DNA from: Marinilabiliales bacterium
Lineage (GTDB): Bacteria; Bacteroidota; Bacteroidia; Bacteroidales; PUMT01
DNA: 36,784 nucleotides
Reading direction: 5' to 3'
Assembly: GCA_007695015.1 (NCBI GenBank)
Contig: REEN01000034.1
Coordinates: 1 to 36,784 of the forward strand
In this document: one piece after another, positions 13,213 to 23,076 of the stretch
How the letters are laid out: every line of letters begins with the position of its first letter
How positions within the stretch are numbered: the first letter of the stretch is position 1
The notes under the pieces: model-generated
Seen by the model: only the letters and a program-made list of their open reading frames with translations
Databases searched by the model: none
Told to the model about the DNA's origin: nothing
Made by a program: the position numbers and the translations under genes

Positions 13213-16200
13213 ATGGCAAAGGAAAACGCTATATATGAACTTATAAAGGAGAGAGTACTGGTGCTTGACGGCGCTATGGGAACGATGATCCAGCAATACC
13301 AGCTGCAGGAGGAGGAGTTCAGGGGTGACAGGTTCGCCTCCCACCCGCAGCCGCTGACAGGCAATAACGACATTCTCAACATAACAAGGGCGGATATTAT
13401 TGGTGAGATACACGACAAGTTCCTGGAAGCGGGAGCAGATATCATAGAGACAAACACATTCAATGCCAATGCCATCTCGATGGCCGATTACGGGATGTCT
13501 CACCTGGTAAGGGATATAAACACGGCCGCGGTAAGACTGGCTAAGGAAGCGGCCGGTGCATGGACAGAGAGTGACCCTTCACGCCCCAGGTTCGTTGCAG
13601 GGGCCATCGGGCCGACAAACAAGACCGCCAGCATGTCGCCCGACGTGAACGACCCGGGGTACAGGGCCGTTACCTTCGACGGCCTGGGGGAGGTGTACTA
13701 TGAACAGGCGGAGGCCCTCATGGATGCAGGGACAGACATCCTGCTTGTCGAGACAGTGTTTGACACCCTGAATGCCAAGGCAGCACTGATGGCCATAAAG
13801 GATCTTTTCCGCGATAAGCAAAAATCCCTCCCGGTGATGCTCTCATTTACCATTACCGATGCAAGCGGCCGTACACTGTCGGGCCAGACACTCGAAGCCT
13901 TCCTCTATTCAGTGTCCCATTTTCCCCTGCTGAGTATCGGTCTGAACTGTGCCATGGGTGCAAAGGAGCTCAGTCCGCATATCGAGGAGCTGAGCAGCCG
14001 CACCGGTTTTTATACCAGCCTTTATCCTAATGCGGGACTGCCAAACCAGCTTGGCGAGTATGACGAGCTGCCCGAAGAGATGGCGCTCCATATTGAAAAG
14101 TTCCTCAATAAAAAGCTTGTCAATATAATCGGCGGTTGCTGCGGGACCACCCCGCAACATATTGAGCTTTTTGCAAAGCTGGCTGCAAAGGCCCCGGTAC
14201 GGGTGCCGCCGGCCATAGAACCGGCATTGAGGCTGAGCGGACTTGAACCGCTGCCGGTGTTTGAAGGCAGCAACTTCATAAATATCGGCGAGCGCACCAA
14301 CGTATCAGGCTCAAGGAAGTTTGCAAGGCTGATCAGGGAGGAGAGATATGATGAGGCTCTTGCCGTGGCACGCGACCAGGTTGAAAACGGCGCCCAGATC
14401 ATCGATGTGAACATGGATGACGCCATGCTCGACGCCGGAAAGGCGATGGTAAGATACCTGAACCTGCTTGCCGCTGAACCCGATATTGCAAGGGTACCGG
14501 TCATGATCGACTCATCGGGGTGGAGCATCCTTGAGGCGGGACTGAAGTGCCTGCAGGGCAAGGGCATTGTCAACTCCATCAGCCTCAAGGAGGGTGAGGA
14601 GGTTTTCCTTCAGCAGGCCTCCTTCATCAGGGATATTGGTGCCGCAGTTGTGGTAATGGCCTTTGACGAAAAGGGGCAGGCCGACACCTTTGAGCGCCGC
14701 ATTGAGATCTGCCGCAGGGCATATGAATTACTGACAAGCAGGGCCGGATTTCCGGCCGGCGACATTATTTTCGATCCCAACATCCTCACCATCTGCACCG
14801 GGATGGAGGAGCATGACAACTACGCGGTCGATTTCATCGAAACTATTGAGTGGATCAGGCAGAACCTCCCCCATGCGAGCGTAAGCGGCGGGATTTCCAA
14901 TCTCTCTTTTTCCTTTCGGGGAAATAGCCGCGTGAGGGAAGCGATGCATGCAGCGTTTTTGTATCATGCCATAAAGGCGGGGCTCAATATGGGAATTGTC
15001 AACCCGCAAACGCTTATGGTTTACGATGAGATACCGGCTACACTGCTTGAACTGGTAGAAGATGCCATATTCAACCGAAGGAAGGATGCGACTCAGAGAC
15101 TGGTTGCGTTTGCAGAGACATCGGGCGGCAATGACGGGCAGCAGGAGAAAAAAATTGCCGCCTGGCGGGAAAAGCCGGTAAGGGAAAGGATTATCCATGC
15201 GCTGGTGAACGGACTGGACGAATTTATTGAAGATGATGTCGAGGAAGCCCGTCCGGGATTTGACAGGGCTCTTGAGATTATCGAGGGCCCGCTGATGGAG
15301 GGGATGAACGTGGTGGGCGACCTGTTTGGCGAGGGTAAGATGTTTCTGCCCCAGGTTGTAAAGAGCGCCAGGGTGATGAAAAAGGCTGTTGCATACCTGC
15401 AACCGTTCATTGAAGCTGAAAAGGCCGAAGGCGACACCCGCAAAAATGCCGGCAAGATTCTGCTGGCGACGGTAAAGGGCGATGTGCATGACATCGGCAA
15501 GAACATTGTAGGCGTGGTGCTTGGATGCAACAATTACGAGGTGATCGACCTGGGTGTCATGGTTCCAACTGAAACAATCCTGGACCGGGCCGCAGCCGAA
15601 GAGGCTGATGTGATAGGGTTGAGCGGACTAATAACGCCGTCGCTGCTGGAGATGGTGAACGTGGCTGAACAGATGGGGTTACGCGGACTTGATATACCGC
15701 TGCTTATCGGGGGGGCGACCACCAGCGAGATGCATACTGCGGTGAAGATCGCACCCGTTTACAACCACCCGGTGATACATGTGCGTGATGCATCCAAATG
15801 CACCGGGGTGCTTTCGTCCCTGCTCTCCCCGGAGAACAAGCCCGGCTATGTTGAGCAAATAAAAGAGAGGTACGAGGGGCTGAGGGAAAAGCAGCAAAAA
15901 TACAGATCGGGCAGGGAGTTTGTCAGCCTGGAGCAGGCGAGGGAAAACAGGTTCAGGTATGAGAGAACCCCGGGCTATGAGGACACACAGGAGTATAAGC
16001 AGGCAAGGGATTTTGATAAAACGCAGGATTATAAGCAAGCACGACATTATGAGCAAGCTCAGGATATAATAGTAAAACCGGCAGAAAAACAGGTCCTGAT
16101 CGACGACCTTCCCGTAAATGAGTTGTTCCCCTATATCGACTGGACCTTCTTCTTCCACGCCTGGGAGATTCGTGGCAGATACCCGGGCATACTCGATGAC

Positions 16201-16977
16201 CCGGCGAAGGGCAGCGAAGCGCGTAAGCTGTACGACGATGCCCGGCGCATGCTGGAGCAGATCGAATCTGAAAAGATGCTCGGACTGAAGGGCATTGCCG
16301 GCTTTTTCCCGGCTGCCTCAGAGGGTGATGATGTATTAATTTATGACGGCACATCAGAAAACAGAGTGATTGAACGGTTCCTGTTCCTCAGGAACCAGGA
16401 GAAAAAGGATCCCGGGGTGCCGAACCTCTGCCTGGCCGATTTCATTGCTCCGGCGGAGAGCGGAATAACCGATTATATAGGATTCTTTGCGGTTACTGCC
16501 GGACTTGCCATTGATAAATGGGTGAGCAGGTTCACGAAGGCCGGTGACGATTACAGCAGTATTATGCTGAAGATTCTGGCCGACAGGCTTGCCGAAGCAT
16601 TTGCCGAATACCTGCATGAACGGGTAAGGAAGGAATTCTGGGGATATGTGCCTGAGGAGGACCTGACACCCGCCGAATTGCTTAAAGAAGGGTACAAAGG
16701 CATAAGGCCGGCACCAGGCTATCCGGCGTGCCCCGAACATTCGGAAAAGGAGCGGCTTTTCAAACTGCTGGATGTGACCGCAGAAACTGGAATAAAACTT
16801 ACGGAAAGCTATATGATGGACCCGGCAGCCTCGGTATGCGGGTATTACTTCGCGCACCCTGAAAGCAGGTATTTCAATATCGGCCGGGTGATGGACGACC
16901 AGGTAACCGACTATGCAGTCAGGAAGCAGGTTTCAGTTGAGCAGGCCCGCAAGCTGCTGTCGGAGCTGATCGGATAG
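13213..16977 (+). CDS. metH: Cobalamin-dependent methionine synthase
   Basis: This 1254-residue enzyme transfers methyl from 5-methyltetrahydrofolate to homocysteine through cob(I)alamin. The homocysteine domain carries zinc ligands Cys246 (GLNCAMG) and Cys309-Cys310 (GGCCGTTP). The pterin domain opens at [13 protein letters not shown] (355-367). The B12 domain has DVHDIG with His759 as the cobalt ligand. The AdoMet reactivation domain has RPAPGY (1165-1170). All modules are present and numbering nearly equals the E. coli enzyme. An insertion at about 918-952, between the B12 and reactivation domains, contains short repeats. The ATG at 13213 is chosen because [10 protein letters not shown] begins the family N-terminus; the frame extends upstream into the ACT gene. 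Confidence 0.96.
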   Translation: MAKENAIYELIKERVLVLDGAMGTMIQQYQLQEEEFRGDRFASHPQPLTGNNDILNITRADIIGEIHDKFLEAGADIIETNTFNANAISMADYGMSHLVRDINTAAVRLAKEAAGAWTESDPSRPRFVAGAIGPTNKTASMSPDVNDPGYRAVTFDGLGEVYYEQAEALMDAGTDILLVETVFDTLNAKAALMAIKDLFRDKQKSLPVMLSFTITDASGRTLSGQTLEAFLYSVSHFPLLSIGLNCAMGAKELSPHIEELSSRTGFYTSLYPNAGLPNQLGEYDELPEEMALHIEKFLNKKLVNIIGGCCGTTPQHIELFAKLAAKAPVRVPPAIEPALRLSGLEPLPVFEGSNFINIGERTNVSGSRKFARLIREERYDEALAVARDQVENGAQIIDVNMDDAMLDAGKAMVRYLNLLAAEPDIARVPVMIDSSGWSILEAGLKCLQGKGIVNSISLKEGEEVFLQQASFIRDIGAAVVVMAFDEKGQADTFERRIEICRRAYELLTSRAGFPAGDIIFDPNILTICTGMEEHDNYAVDFIETIEWIRQNLPHASVSGGISNLSFSFRGNSRVREAMHAAFLYHAIKAGLNMGIVNPQTLMVYDEIPATLLELVEDAIFNRRKDATQRLVAFAETSGGNDGQQEKKIAAWREKPVRERIIHALVNGLDEFIEDDVEEARPGFDRALEIIEGPLMEGMNVVGDLFGEGKMFLPQVVKSARVMKKAVAYLQPFIEAEKAEGDTRKNAGKILLATVKGDVHDIGKNIVGVVLGCNNYEVIDLGVMVPTETILDRAAAEEADVIGLSGLITPSLLEMVNVAEQMGLRGLDIPLLIGGATTSEMHTAVKIAPVYNHPVIHVRDASKCTGVLSSLLSPENKPGYVEQIKERYEGLREKQQKYRSGREFVSLEQARENRFRYERTPGYEDTQEYKQARDFDKTQDYKQARHYEQAQDIIVKPAEKQVLIDDLPVNELFPYIDWTFFFHAWEIRGRYPGILDDPAKGSEARKLYDDARRMLEQIESEKMLGLKGIAGFFPAASEGDDVLIYDGTSENRVIERFLFLRNQEKKDPGVPNLCLADFIAPAESGITDYIGFFAVTAGLAIDKWVSRFTKAGDDYSSIMLKILADRLAEAFAEYLHERVRKEFWGYVPEEDLTPAELLKEGYKGIRPAPGYPACPEHSEKERLFKLLDVTAETGIKLTESYMMDPAASVCGYYFAHPESRYFNIGRVMDDQVTDYAVRKQVSVEQARKLLSELIG
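15973..16068 (+). repeat. Degenerate repeats coding the MetH interdomain linker
   Basis: The encoded linker runs [29 protein letters not shown]. It is a roughly 12-residue charged Gln/Tyr-rich unit repeated two to three times between the B12 and reactivation domains. It appears to be a lineage-specific expansion of a flexible tether. Confidence 0.6.
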
Positions 16978-17059
16978 TTGGCGCGCACTGCTGTGAATCA
17001 ACCGTAACGCTGCGGAACCGGCCCGCAAGCTGCTGTCGGAGCTGATTGGATAGATGGCG
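16944..17059. repeat. Tandem echo of the metH 3' end
   Basis: The 40 bp at 16944-16983, which include the last ten codons and the TAG of metH, recur at 17020-17059 with 38 identities; the period is 76 bp. One of the two differences would be a synonymous Ile change. The rest of the unit is not conserved. Confidence 0.9.
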
Positions 17060-17078
17060 GCCCGGGATGGCACCGGGC
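17060..17078. terminator. Possible bidirectional terminator between metH and pfkA
   Basis: GCCCGG (17060-17065) and CCGGGC (17073-17078) form a 6-bp GC stem with a 7-nt loop between two convergent genes. Neither side has a strong T-tract, so efficiency is uncertain. Confidence 0.35.
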
Positions 17079-17105
17079 AACAAGTCCCTGTTCCCTGCAG
17101 CATGA

Positions 17106-18086
17106 TCAGGATGCCAGTATCTCGGCAATGTTCTTCAACTCGACATTGATCTTGTTGTGGTGCTTGATCGACCTGTCAAAAGGCACAAATTCTATCTTCC
17201 GGTTGACCGATCCAACCATCACACCACTTTTACCATCCATTAGCCCCTTTACAGCCTGGTATCCCAGTCCGCTCGCCAGTATCCGGTCAAAGGCTGACGG
17301 TGATCCGCCCCTCTGTATGTGTCCCAGTATGGTAACACGCGTACTTAGATCAGGGAACCGTTCATTGATGATCTTTTTGACCTCGAAAGCGCCTCCAAAA
17401 TCATCGCCTTCGGCAACCACAATGATGGCGCTGGTCTCATCCCTCTCAATTCTTTTGCGCAATCTCTCGCTCAGCTCATCGGTACACGTTTTTGTTTCTG
17501 GTATCAGAATCTTTCCCGACCCGCTTGCCAGTCCGCTCCGCAACGCAATGAACCCCGCATCGCGCCCCATCACCTCAACAATGAATACCATATCGTGCGA
17601 ATAGGCAGTGTCCCTCAGCTTGTCGATGGCACTGACCACCGTGTTGACAGCGGTGTCGTAACCTATGGTGTAATCGGTGCCGAAAAGATCGTTGTCTATT
17701 GTCCCGGGCAGGCCGATAACGGGAAAATCAAACTCATTCATGAAAATTTTGGCCCCCGTAAAGGTTCCGTCCCCTCCTATCACTACAAGGGCATCGATGT
17801 TATGCTTTTTCAGGTTCTCATAAGCCTTTTTCCTCCCCTCCGGGGTACGGAACTCCTCACTCCTTGCGCTTTTGAGAATTGTTCCGCCGAGAGGCAGAAT
17901 GTATTTTACATCTTCTCTTTTCAGGGGACTGATAAGATCGTTAACCATGCCATGGTATCCCCTGTAGATACCATAAACCTCAATATCATGATAGAGCGCT
18001 GTTTTTACAACTGCCCTGATGGCAGCATTCATGCCGGGTGAGTCCCCTCCCGAGGTGAGAACGGCTATTCTTTTTAATGTATCCAT
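17106..18086 (-). CDS. pfkA: ATP-dependent 6-phosphofructokinase
   Basis: This 326-residue glycolytic enzyme phosphorylates fructose 6-phosphate to fructose 1,6-bisphosphate. Motifs seen are TSGGDSPGMN (11-20), GGDGT (104-108, the ATP-type Gly in place of the Asp of PPi enzymes), PGTIDND (127-133) with catalytic Asp131, MGRDAGFIAL and GHIQRGGSPSAFDR. Length is normal for bacterial PfkA. It converges on metH and has 244 bp of non-coding DNA upstream, in which no clear TAnnTTTG element was found. The ATG directly precedes the conserved KRIAVLTSGG strand. Confidence 0.96.
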   Translation of the reverse strand: MDTLKRIAVLTSGGDSPGMNAAIRAVVKTALYHDIEVYGIYRGYHGMVNDLISPLKREDVKYILPLGGTILKSARSEEFRTPEGRKKAYENLKKHNIDALVVIGGDGTFTGAKIFMNEFDFPVIGLPGTIDNDLFGTDYTIGYDTAVNTVVSAIDKLRDTAYSHDMVFIVEVMGRDAGFIALRSGLASGSGKILIPETKTCTDELSERLRKRIERDETSAIIVVAEGDDFGGAFEVKKIINERFPDLSTRVTILGHIQRGGSPSAFDRILASGLGYQAVKGLMDGKSGVMVGSVNRKIEFVPFDRSIKHHNKINVELKNIAEILAS

Positions 18087-18330
18087 ATTATTTGTTTTGA
18101 CAGGTTTGAACCGGTACCGCTAACAACGGCCGGCGTTGTTTGTTATGGCAACTTACTAAAAAGCATTCCAAGTTACAAAACATCAATGCAAAACAAAATA
18201 ATACTTACGATATTTGTTGTTTTATGCCATTTTAACCAGATACCTATAACAGCAAGAAAGCTGATCTGAAAACAGCAAGGTACTTCACTTATGGAATTGT
18301 GCCCAGGAAAGGTGACCGTAAGGGCAAAAG

Positions 18331-21300
18331 TTAAGGAAGGGTAAAACTTATAGTGGTCCCTTTTTCAGAAGTTTCACGTACCCATATCTTCCCACCAAGC
18401 CTTGTAACAAACTCATGACACAGGATTAGTCCGAGTCCGCCTCCCTTCTTGCCGTCCGTTCCGGGCATTACCCAGGACTTATCGATCCTGAAAATATTCT
18501 GCTGCAAATCCTCCGGAAATCCACCTCCTGTATCGGTCACATCAAAACATACTGTTTCATCGTCGTTCAATGTTGCGCTTACAATGACATTCCCCCCAGG
18601 TGGAGTAAACTTATGGGCATTGGAGATGAGGTTCCTGAACACGACACTTAACAGTTGCAGATCAGAAATTATCCGGAGGTCACCGGGAACCCGGTTTGAG
18701 AATCTGATATCCTTTTCTTCGAGGATTTTCCTGTACAGTACATGGATGTCATTCACCACATCAGCCGGGACCACTTTTTCAGCTTTTACACTCAATCTTC
18801 CGGTTTGTGAATTTGCCCATTGCAGCAGGTTATCAAGCATTATTATGGTATTACGGGTCGCCTCACTAACAATTTCTATCAAACTTTTCCGCTTGGCATC
18901 ATCATACCCGTCCCAGCTGGTGATCAGCAGTTCGCTGAATCCGGCTATCGAAGAAAGGGGACTTCTCAGGTCATGGGCAATTATTGAAAAGAATTTATCT
19001 TTCATTGAGTTCAGTTCACCAAGCTGTTCATTGGCCTTCCGGAGCTTAGAAGCCTGTCTGCCTAATTCCTGTGTCCTCAATTCTACAAGCCTCTCCAGTT
19101 CTGCCTTGGTTTCGCGCAGCCTCCTGGTCCTCGTCAGGTAAATAAGGTATATAAAAAGCAGAAACACTGAGCCGGCAATAACGTAGAATGGCCAGGTCTT
19201 CCAGAAAGGGGGTTTTATAAAGAAACCCAGGACAGCCTCATTTGAGTCACACAACCTGTCAGACGGACATGATCTCACCCGGAATGTATAACTTCCCGGC
19301 GGCAGGTTTGCAAAGGTGGCATGCCGGTCAGCACCTGCATATATCCAGTCGCCATGCAAAGGCTCAAGCATATAAAAGTACTTGTTCTTGGGGCTGTCAA
19401 TAAAATTGAGCATGGCATATTGAATACCTATCATATTTTCAGCGTGCGAGAGCAGGATCTCACCATTTTCGTTTAGAGGCGGACCGTAATCACTGCCGGG
19501 ATAAACCAGGCGGTCAAATATCCGAATACTCTCGATCCGGATATCTCCTTCATCTTCAACCGGAGATATACTGGCAGGATCGAAATAATCAATCCCCCTG
19601 TTCCCACCGAAAAAGAGAAGGCCGGCACTGTTAACGGACGATGATCCTCCAAAAAAGTCATCCGACAGCAACCCGTGGCTTATGTCATAGACAAAAACCT
19701 CTTCTATTGCCGGACTGTATTCTTCTGTATAATATATCCTGACATTGATTATACCATGCGATGTGGAGAGCCACAAATGTCCCTGCTCATCCTCTTCAAC
19801 ACTGCTGATCACCAAAGTAGTATAACCCAGCTCATCAACATGCAGATTTGCAAAGCTGTCATTGACAGGGTCATACAGATTAAGACCGCCATTTGTGACA
19901 AACCACATCCTGCCATGTCGGTCGGCAAATGACATTCTTATGTAATTATCCAGGAGTGTGCCGGTTTCCTGTGAAGCCAGATACCAGGTAAACAATGAAT
20001 CTCCTGCAGGTAATTTGTTTAGGCCCCAGGTAGTTGAAACCCACAAATTGTCGTCACGGTCAAATTCCAAATCATAAACATAAGAGTTGGCAAGGGCTCC
20101 TTCCTTTTCAGGATCAGCAACATACCTGAGAAACCGGTTAGTCTCCCTGTCATATTTTACCACTCCACTGCCAAAAACAGCTAGATAAAGACTTCCATCA
20201 GGCCCCTCAGTAACATCCCTTACATCAAACCCCCCGAAATTTTCATAGAATGTCCAGTGAGCATCATAAATATTGACAAATTTTTTCAGTTCCGGGTCAT
20301 AAAATTGTAAACCGCCTCTCCAGCTTGTCATGAATATTGTCCCGTCAGATGCCTCAAATAATCCGAATACATAGCCTATGCCCGTACCCGGCACCAACTG
20401 GTCGACCTGTATGATCTCCCTGTTGGGTGACCCGTTGAAATATGCCTGGACCACGCCGGACTGGAATGCTACCCAGAAGTTACCCCGGCTGTCATGCAGC
20501 ATCGAAGTGACATTCGGATGAAACAGGAATTCATCAAATTCAGCATGCTCGTAAAGATTCATGAAAGGCATATTGAGCAGGGAGTAGTTGATACCAAGGT
20601 TCCCGGCCGCAAGCCAAAGAATTTCACTTTCATCAACAAAAAGCACCCCCGGGGTGCCGGTTGTTATTGACTTTGGATTTGTGGGTTCCTGGCTGTAGAA
20701 GGCAAAATTACCTGTTCCGGTATCATATCTGAAAAGCCCTTCCAGCGAAGAGACCCACACTGTCTCTTTATGACCGGTCACATACAGGGGTGACCTGAGA
20801 ATTTCAGGATCAACAAGCGTGTACAGCTCGCCAATTGCCGGGTCAAAGGCATATAAACCACGGTGCCCCCCGGCAAAGTAGAGTTGCTTGTCGTGATAAA
20901 CCAATTGTATCAGGGACTCTGGCATCTCCCCGAACTCTTCTTTCAGGTAATTGTAAAAACCGCTGATCCGGTTTTCAGCATTGATATATGACAGGCTCCA
21001 GTCAGGATGGGCGACCCAGATATTTCCCCGATCATCGGCTGTAAGTGAGGTAATCTCATGTGTCAGTGTGAACAGCCCCTCAACTTTTATCTCCGTACCA
21101 TATTCCATTCCTGCGCTCCCATAAGACTTTATTTGTAAGAACCTGTCTTTACCGGAGTCATATAAAAACAGTCCGCCATGCGTCGCGACCCAAAGCCGGC
21201 CCATCCGGTCGTATTCCATATCAACAATATGGTCTGTTGGTGCTTCATCAGTGAAATCAGAAAACCGGTACCTTAAGAACCTGTCGGTTTTCCTGTCATA

Positions 21301-21639
21301 CCTTGCAAGTCCGCTTGAATGACATCCTGCCCACAGATTGCCATCATTGCCGGCAACAAGAGCGGTGATACGGTTGGCCGGAAGACTGGTGCTGTCACCC
21401 TGGTCATGGTAATACTGCCTGAATTCGTAACCGTTATAACGGTTAAGTCCGCTTTGTGTCCCGAACCAGATGTATCCCTGTTCATCACGGACTATGGCTG
21501 TTACCGAGTTGTTTGAAAGCCCGTCGGCACGTGTGAGGGAAAAGAAGTTGAGCTGCATGTCTGACGCCACTGCCGTTGTGATCAAAAACAGTATCATCGG
21601 GCAGAATAAAAGAACCTTATGCACACTTAATCTTCTCAT
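18331..21639 (-). CDS. Two-component regulator-propeller sensor histidine kinase without output domain
   Basis: This 1102-residue membrane sensor has a signal peptide (VLLFCPMILFLITTAVAS). About 700 residues of two-component regulator propeller repeats follow (for example GYIWFGTQSGLNRYNGYEF, GRLWVATHGGLFLYD). A Y_Y_Y domain (SPKNKYFYMLEPLHGDWIYA...GSYTFRVR) precedes one transmembrane helix (about 795-815). The HisKA domain has His889 (SIIAHDLRSP) and the HATPase domain has N1003/N1007, DTGGG and GGGLGL. Classical Bacteroidota hybrid sensors of this layout continue into receiver and AraC domains; this one stops after the ATPase, so it must signal to a separate response regulator not seen nearby. 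The ligand, often a glycan in this group, cannot be inferred. Confidence 0.9.
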   Translation of the reverse strand: MRRLSVHKVLLFCPMILFLITTAVASDMQLNFFSLTRADGLSNNSVTAIVRDEQGYIWFGTQSGLNRYNGYEFRQYYHDQGDSTSLPANRITALVAGNDGNLWAGCHSSGLARYDRKTDRFLRYRFSDFTDEAPTDHIVDMEYDRMGRLWVATHGGLFLYDSGKDRFLQIKSYGSAGMEYGTEIKVEGLFTLTHEITSLTADDRGNIWVAHPDWSLSYINAENRISGFYNYLKEEFGEMPESLIQLVYHDKQLYFAGGHRGLYAFDPAIGELYTLVDPEILRSPLYVTGHKETVWVSSLEGLFRYDTGTGNFAFYSQEPTNPKSITTGTPGVLFVDESEILWLAAGNLGINYSLLNMPFMNLYEHAEFDEFLFHPNVTSMLHDSRGNFWVAFQSGVVQAYFNGSPNREIIQVDQLVPGTGIGYVFGLFEASDGTIFMTSWRGGLQFYDPELKKFVNIYDAHWTFYENFGGFDVRDVTEGPDGSLYLAVFGSGVVKYDRETNRFLRYVADPEKEGALANSYVYDLEFDRDDNLWVSTTWGLNKLPAGDSLFTWYLASQETGTLLDNYIRMSFADRHGRMWFVTNGGLNLYDPVNDSFANLHVDELGYTTLVISSVEEDEQGHLWLSTSHGIINVRIYYTEEYSPAIEEVFVYDISHGLLSDDFFGGSSSVNSAGLLFFGGNRGIDYFDPASISPVEDEGDIRIESIRIFDRLVYPGSDYGPPLNENGEILLSHAENMIGIQYAMLNFIDSPKNKYFYMLEPLHGDWIYAGADRHATFANLPPGSYTFRVRSCPSDRLCDSNEAVLGFFIKPPFWKTWPFYVIAGSVFLLFIYLIYLTRTRRLRETKAELERLVELRTQELGRQASKLRKANEQLGELNSMKDKFFSIIAHDLRSPLSSIAGFSELLITSWDGYDDAKRKSLIEIVSEATRNTIIMLDNLLQWANSQTGRLSVKAEKVVPADVVNDIHVLYRKILEEKDIRFSNRVPGDLRIISDLQLLSVVFRNLISNAHKFTPPGGNVIVSATLNDDETVCFDVTDTGGGFPEDLQQNIFRIDKSWVMPGTDGKKGGGLGLILCHEFVTRLGGKIWVRETSEKGTTISFTLP

Positions 21640-21708
21640 GATAAGTATTAGTATTATTTCTGATACGCTAATATAGAAGATAAGTTACCAGCAACTGACC
21701 TTTGAACA

Positions 21709-21724
21709 GGTGATCTGCATCACC
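21709..21724. repeat. Hairpin over the DUF418 stop codon
   Basis: GGTGAT (21709-21714) and ATCACC (21719-21724) form a perfect 6-bp stem with a 4-nt loop. It includes the TGA of the DUF418 gene and lies 70 bp before the kinase ATG. It may end or process the upstream transcript, though no T-tract follows. Confidence 0.4.
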
Positions 21725-22964
21725 TCCTGATAAAAGGCTGCACCTTCATATATGTAAGGCTGCGCCACAACCATTCAAAGGGCCCGAAATGAAAATGCTT
21801 CAGCCAGATACGGCTGAACGGGATCTGCAGTCCGAATATCACTATGGTAAGCAATAATCCCTGAAACGCCGATATCTTTCCGAATAATCCAAATCCATAT
21901 GAAAGGAACAACGTGGTGCAGATAATTGATTGCAGCAGGTAATTGGTCAGTGCCATCCGGCCGACCGGGGCAAGCAGTCTTGCCGGCAGACCTAACCGAC
22001 CCTTTATGTAAAGGAGCACAATAATGCTGACGTATGCAACTGAAAGTGAGAATCCGGCAACTATATGCGAGGTCATTGATATGAACATCCAGATACCAGG
22101 AACTGTCATAGCGCCGGTCCTGAAAAATGACCAGGTGTAAAGAGCGCTGAAGATAACCCCTGTAATCAGTCCCCGCCACAAAACTTTCCTGAAAAAACTA
22201 ACATGCTCAGCAGGATTCTTTATAATGCCGCTTCTTGCTGCCCATACCCCGACAAGGAAAACGCCCAGAACCACCGGATAAAAAAACAGAACTCCGGGAA
22301 GCAGGTTCATATATTCCTGAAGCCGTATCGTGACGATCTCCCTTAATGTTCCCTCCGAATAAACTGCCGATGCCCGTGCAAGGAAATCCGCCATCCATGC
22401 CTCCCTCTCCTGCATGCTGGCTTCAATCCCGGCAGCGGCCTGGGGGTCAGCCATGCCGAGCCGGACCATGAGGACCGACAACGCAGTCATTACAACGGGT
22501 ACCATTGCAAGCCAGAAGGCCCATTTGATCAGGCTCCTGTCACTCTTCTTCCTGAACAGGATCAGGACGAAGCCAAAGACCGCATACCATACAAGTATGT
22601 CACCGGCCCAGAGCAGCACAACATGCATTATCCCCAAAAGAAGCAGGATAGCTACCCTGCGCCTGAAAACAGGCAGAATGCTGTTGCCATCATCTGTCTT
22701 CTTGTTTATGAACATCCAGAAGCCGTAACCGAAAAGCAGTGAGAAAAGTATATAGAACTTCCCTTCGAAAAGAAATTTGATCACACCTGTCGAAATCTTA
22801 TCAGCTATCGTTTCAGATCCGGCATAACCAGCAATCACAGAGGTAGCAGGCTGATAGAACATCTGCATGTTCACCATCAGTATCCCGAAAATTGCCAGTC
22901 CCCTAAGAATATCAAGCAACGCTATCCTCTCTGCGGGTTTAACGGGGGTAATATTTTCTTCCAT
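21720..22964 (-). CDS. DUF418 integral membrane protein
   Basis: This 414-residue polytopic membrane protein has about ten hydrophobic segments. The N-terminal RIALLDILRGLAIFGILMVN and C-terminal HFHFGPFEWLWRSLTYMK are signatures of the DUF418/YeiB family. Function is unknown; some relatives occur near transporters. The ATG at 22964 is preferred because the longer frame begins with TTG and adds a hydrophobic extension outside the usual family N-terminus (MEENITPVKPAERI is typical). It sits between the FtsX-family permease gene (86 bp upstream) and the sensor kinase gene (80 bp downstream), all in the same direction, so a common transcript is possible. Confidence 0.87.
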   Translation of the reverse strand: MEENITPVKPAERIALLDILRGLAIFGILMVNMQMFYQPATSVIAGYAGSETIADKISTGVIKFLFEGKFYILFSLLFGYGFWMFINKKTDDGNSILPVFRRRVAILLLLGIMHVVLLWAGDILVWYAVFGFVLILFRKKSDRSLIKWAFWLAMVPVVMTALSVLMVRLGMADPQAAAGIEASMQEREAWMADFLARASAVYSEGTLREIVTIRLQEYMNLLPGVLFFYPVVLGVFLVGVWAARSGIIKNPAEHVSFFRKVLWRGLITGVIFSALYTWSFFRTGAMTVPGIWMFISMTSHIVAGFSLSVAYVSIIVLLYIKGRLGLPARLLAPVGRMALTNYLLQSIICTTLFLSYGFGLFGKISAFQGLLLTIVIFGLQIPFSRIWLKHFHFGPFEWLWRSLTYMKVQPFIRR

Positions 22965-23010
22965 AAAGTTTTTTGATAAAAGTATAAAAAAAATCAAATC
23001 CAGCCCTTCA

Positions 23011-23076
23011 TCAACCGGTATTATTCCTGCTTGAGCACTTCAACCGGAATTATTCGTACCTGAGCACATCAACCGG
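23011..23076. repeat. Tandem echo of the permease 3' end
   Basis: Units of 29 bp at 23011-23039 and 23040-23068 share 24 positions, and a third partial unit (TCAACCGG) follows at 23069-23076. The gene copy encodes PVDVLRYE-stop; the downstream copy would encode PVEVLKQE-stop. The period is not a multiple of three. Confidence 0.85.

Noticed and set aside
14728-15489. 253-codon minus-strand open frame inside metH
   Set aside because: It is a shadow of the well-conserved metH frame with no recognisable protein features.
15707-15716. G-run in metH as a phase-variation tract
   Set aside because: It is only seven G residues and encodes the conserved IGGATT motif of the B12 domain.
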